Shown here: positions 63,755 to 64,000 of the stretch, piece by piece
How positions within the stretch are numbered: position 1 is the stretch's first letter
Layout: the number at the start of each line of letters is the position of its first letter
Assembly: GCA_023052935.1 (NCBI GenBank)
Contig: CM041292.1
Location: 36,338,639-36,402,638, forward strand
DNA: 64,000 nucleotides
Source: Piezodorus guildinii
Taxonomy: Eukaryota; Arthropoda; Insecta; Hemiptera; Pentatomidae
Direction: 5' to 3'
Translations under genes and position numbers: made by a program
The notes under the pieces: model-generated
Databases searched by the model: none
Seen by the model: the letters and a program-made list of their open reading frames with translations, nothing else
What the model was told of the DNA's origin: nothing

Positions 63755-64000
63755 TTTTGGAATTATTAAAAACGCTGCAAATTATTACACAATGGTTAAT
63801 TATTTCCAAATAAATATATTAGGTATAACTAACTGTTTATTTAGCTGTTAATAGGTAATTAACTAATATGAAAAGCAATAAATAATTGAAAGGAAAATGG
63901 TATATAACCTAAAAAGATACCCATAAGTGCATTGTGAGAAATTATTCGGTTCATGTCTTAACCAAATTTTTGTTTTTTATCTCGAAAATCATTTCGATTT
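63755..64000 (+). repeat. Dispersed repeat R4, continues past the window
   Basis: ttaaaaacgctgcaaattattacacaatgg..atgaaaagcaataaataa matches 45420-45545. Confidence 0.55.

Overview
This 64 kb window looks like the repeat-rich, AT-rich (roughly two-thirds A+T) genome of an arthropod, most likely an insect. The evidence is the mobile-element mix: many copies of a Jockey-clade LINE, a mariner remnant, a pogo-like remnant, a Helitron with canonical ends, tRNA-derived SINEs and an errantivirus-like (insect endogenous retrovirus) LTR element with gag, pol and env. There are no bacterial-style operons and no rRNA or stand-alone tRNA genes. I recognise no complete host gene. Two short spliced-exon candidates (46949-47032 and about 61949-62072, both +) and a few unassigned short ORFs are the only host-like coding signals, so most of the window reads as intron or intergenic DNA filled by nested transposons.

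Layout. 0-5.7 kb: the 5' part of a Jockey-type ORF1 running off the left edge, then old AT-rich DNA with one complete tRNA-SINE (SINE-B). 5.7-11.5 kb: SINE-A copies, a family-H repeat split by a Jockey insertion, and several 5'-truncated Jockey copies. 11.5-22 kb: more SINE-A, an 874-bp Helitron (14528-15401), family-H copies and another Jockey. 22-25.5 kb: largely unassigned. 25.6-34.1 kb: the centrepiece, a 7.48-kb LTR retroelement (26237-33717, minus strand) with identical LTRs, inserted near the centre of an older foldback whose arms carry hammerhead-ribozyme-like motifs. 35-43.7 kb: SINEs, a 257-bp hairpin, Jockey copies with clear target-site duplications, a CR1-like LINE inside a family-H copy, and a 2 x about 410-bp tandem repeat carrying hammerhead-like motifs. 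43.8-57.7 kb: many family-H copies, a deleted mariner, a pogo-like zinc-finger fossil and one good exon candidate. 57.7-64 kb: AT microsatellite, Jockey and RTE-like remnants, a 42-bp minisatellite split by SINE-B, and long T-rich low-complexity DNA.

The LTR element is organised as: 5' LTR, lysine-tRNA-type primer site, ATG-free leader with a splice donor just before gag, gag, a U-UUU-UUA slippery heptamer, protease/RT/RNase H/integrase in the -1 frame, an env ORF overlapping the end of pol with a splice acceptor at its beginning, polypurine tract, 3' LTR. All frames are open and the LTRs match over 287 bp, so insertion is recent. One oddity is asparagine where the third (glutamate) residue of the integrase D,D-35-E triad is expected. 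Env has an RSKR cleavage motif followed by a glycine-rich segment resembling the baculovirus F-protein family.

The most interesting theme is a set of foldback and tandem repeats sharing CTGANGA...GAAACGT(H) elements around a palindromic stem. These resemble the small, dimer-forming hammerhead variants known from Penelope-like retroelements and animal retrozymes. Assignments rest on reading motifs and comparing copies within the window; no database search or folding programme was run.
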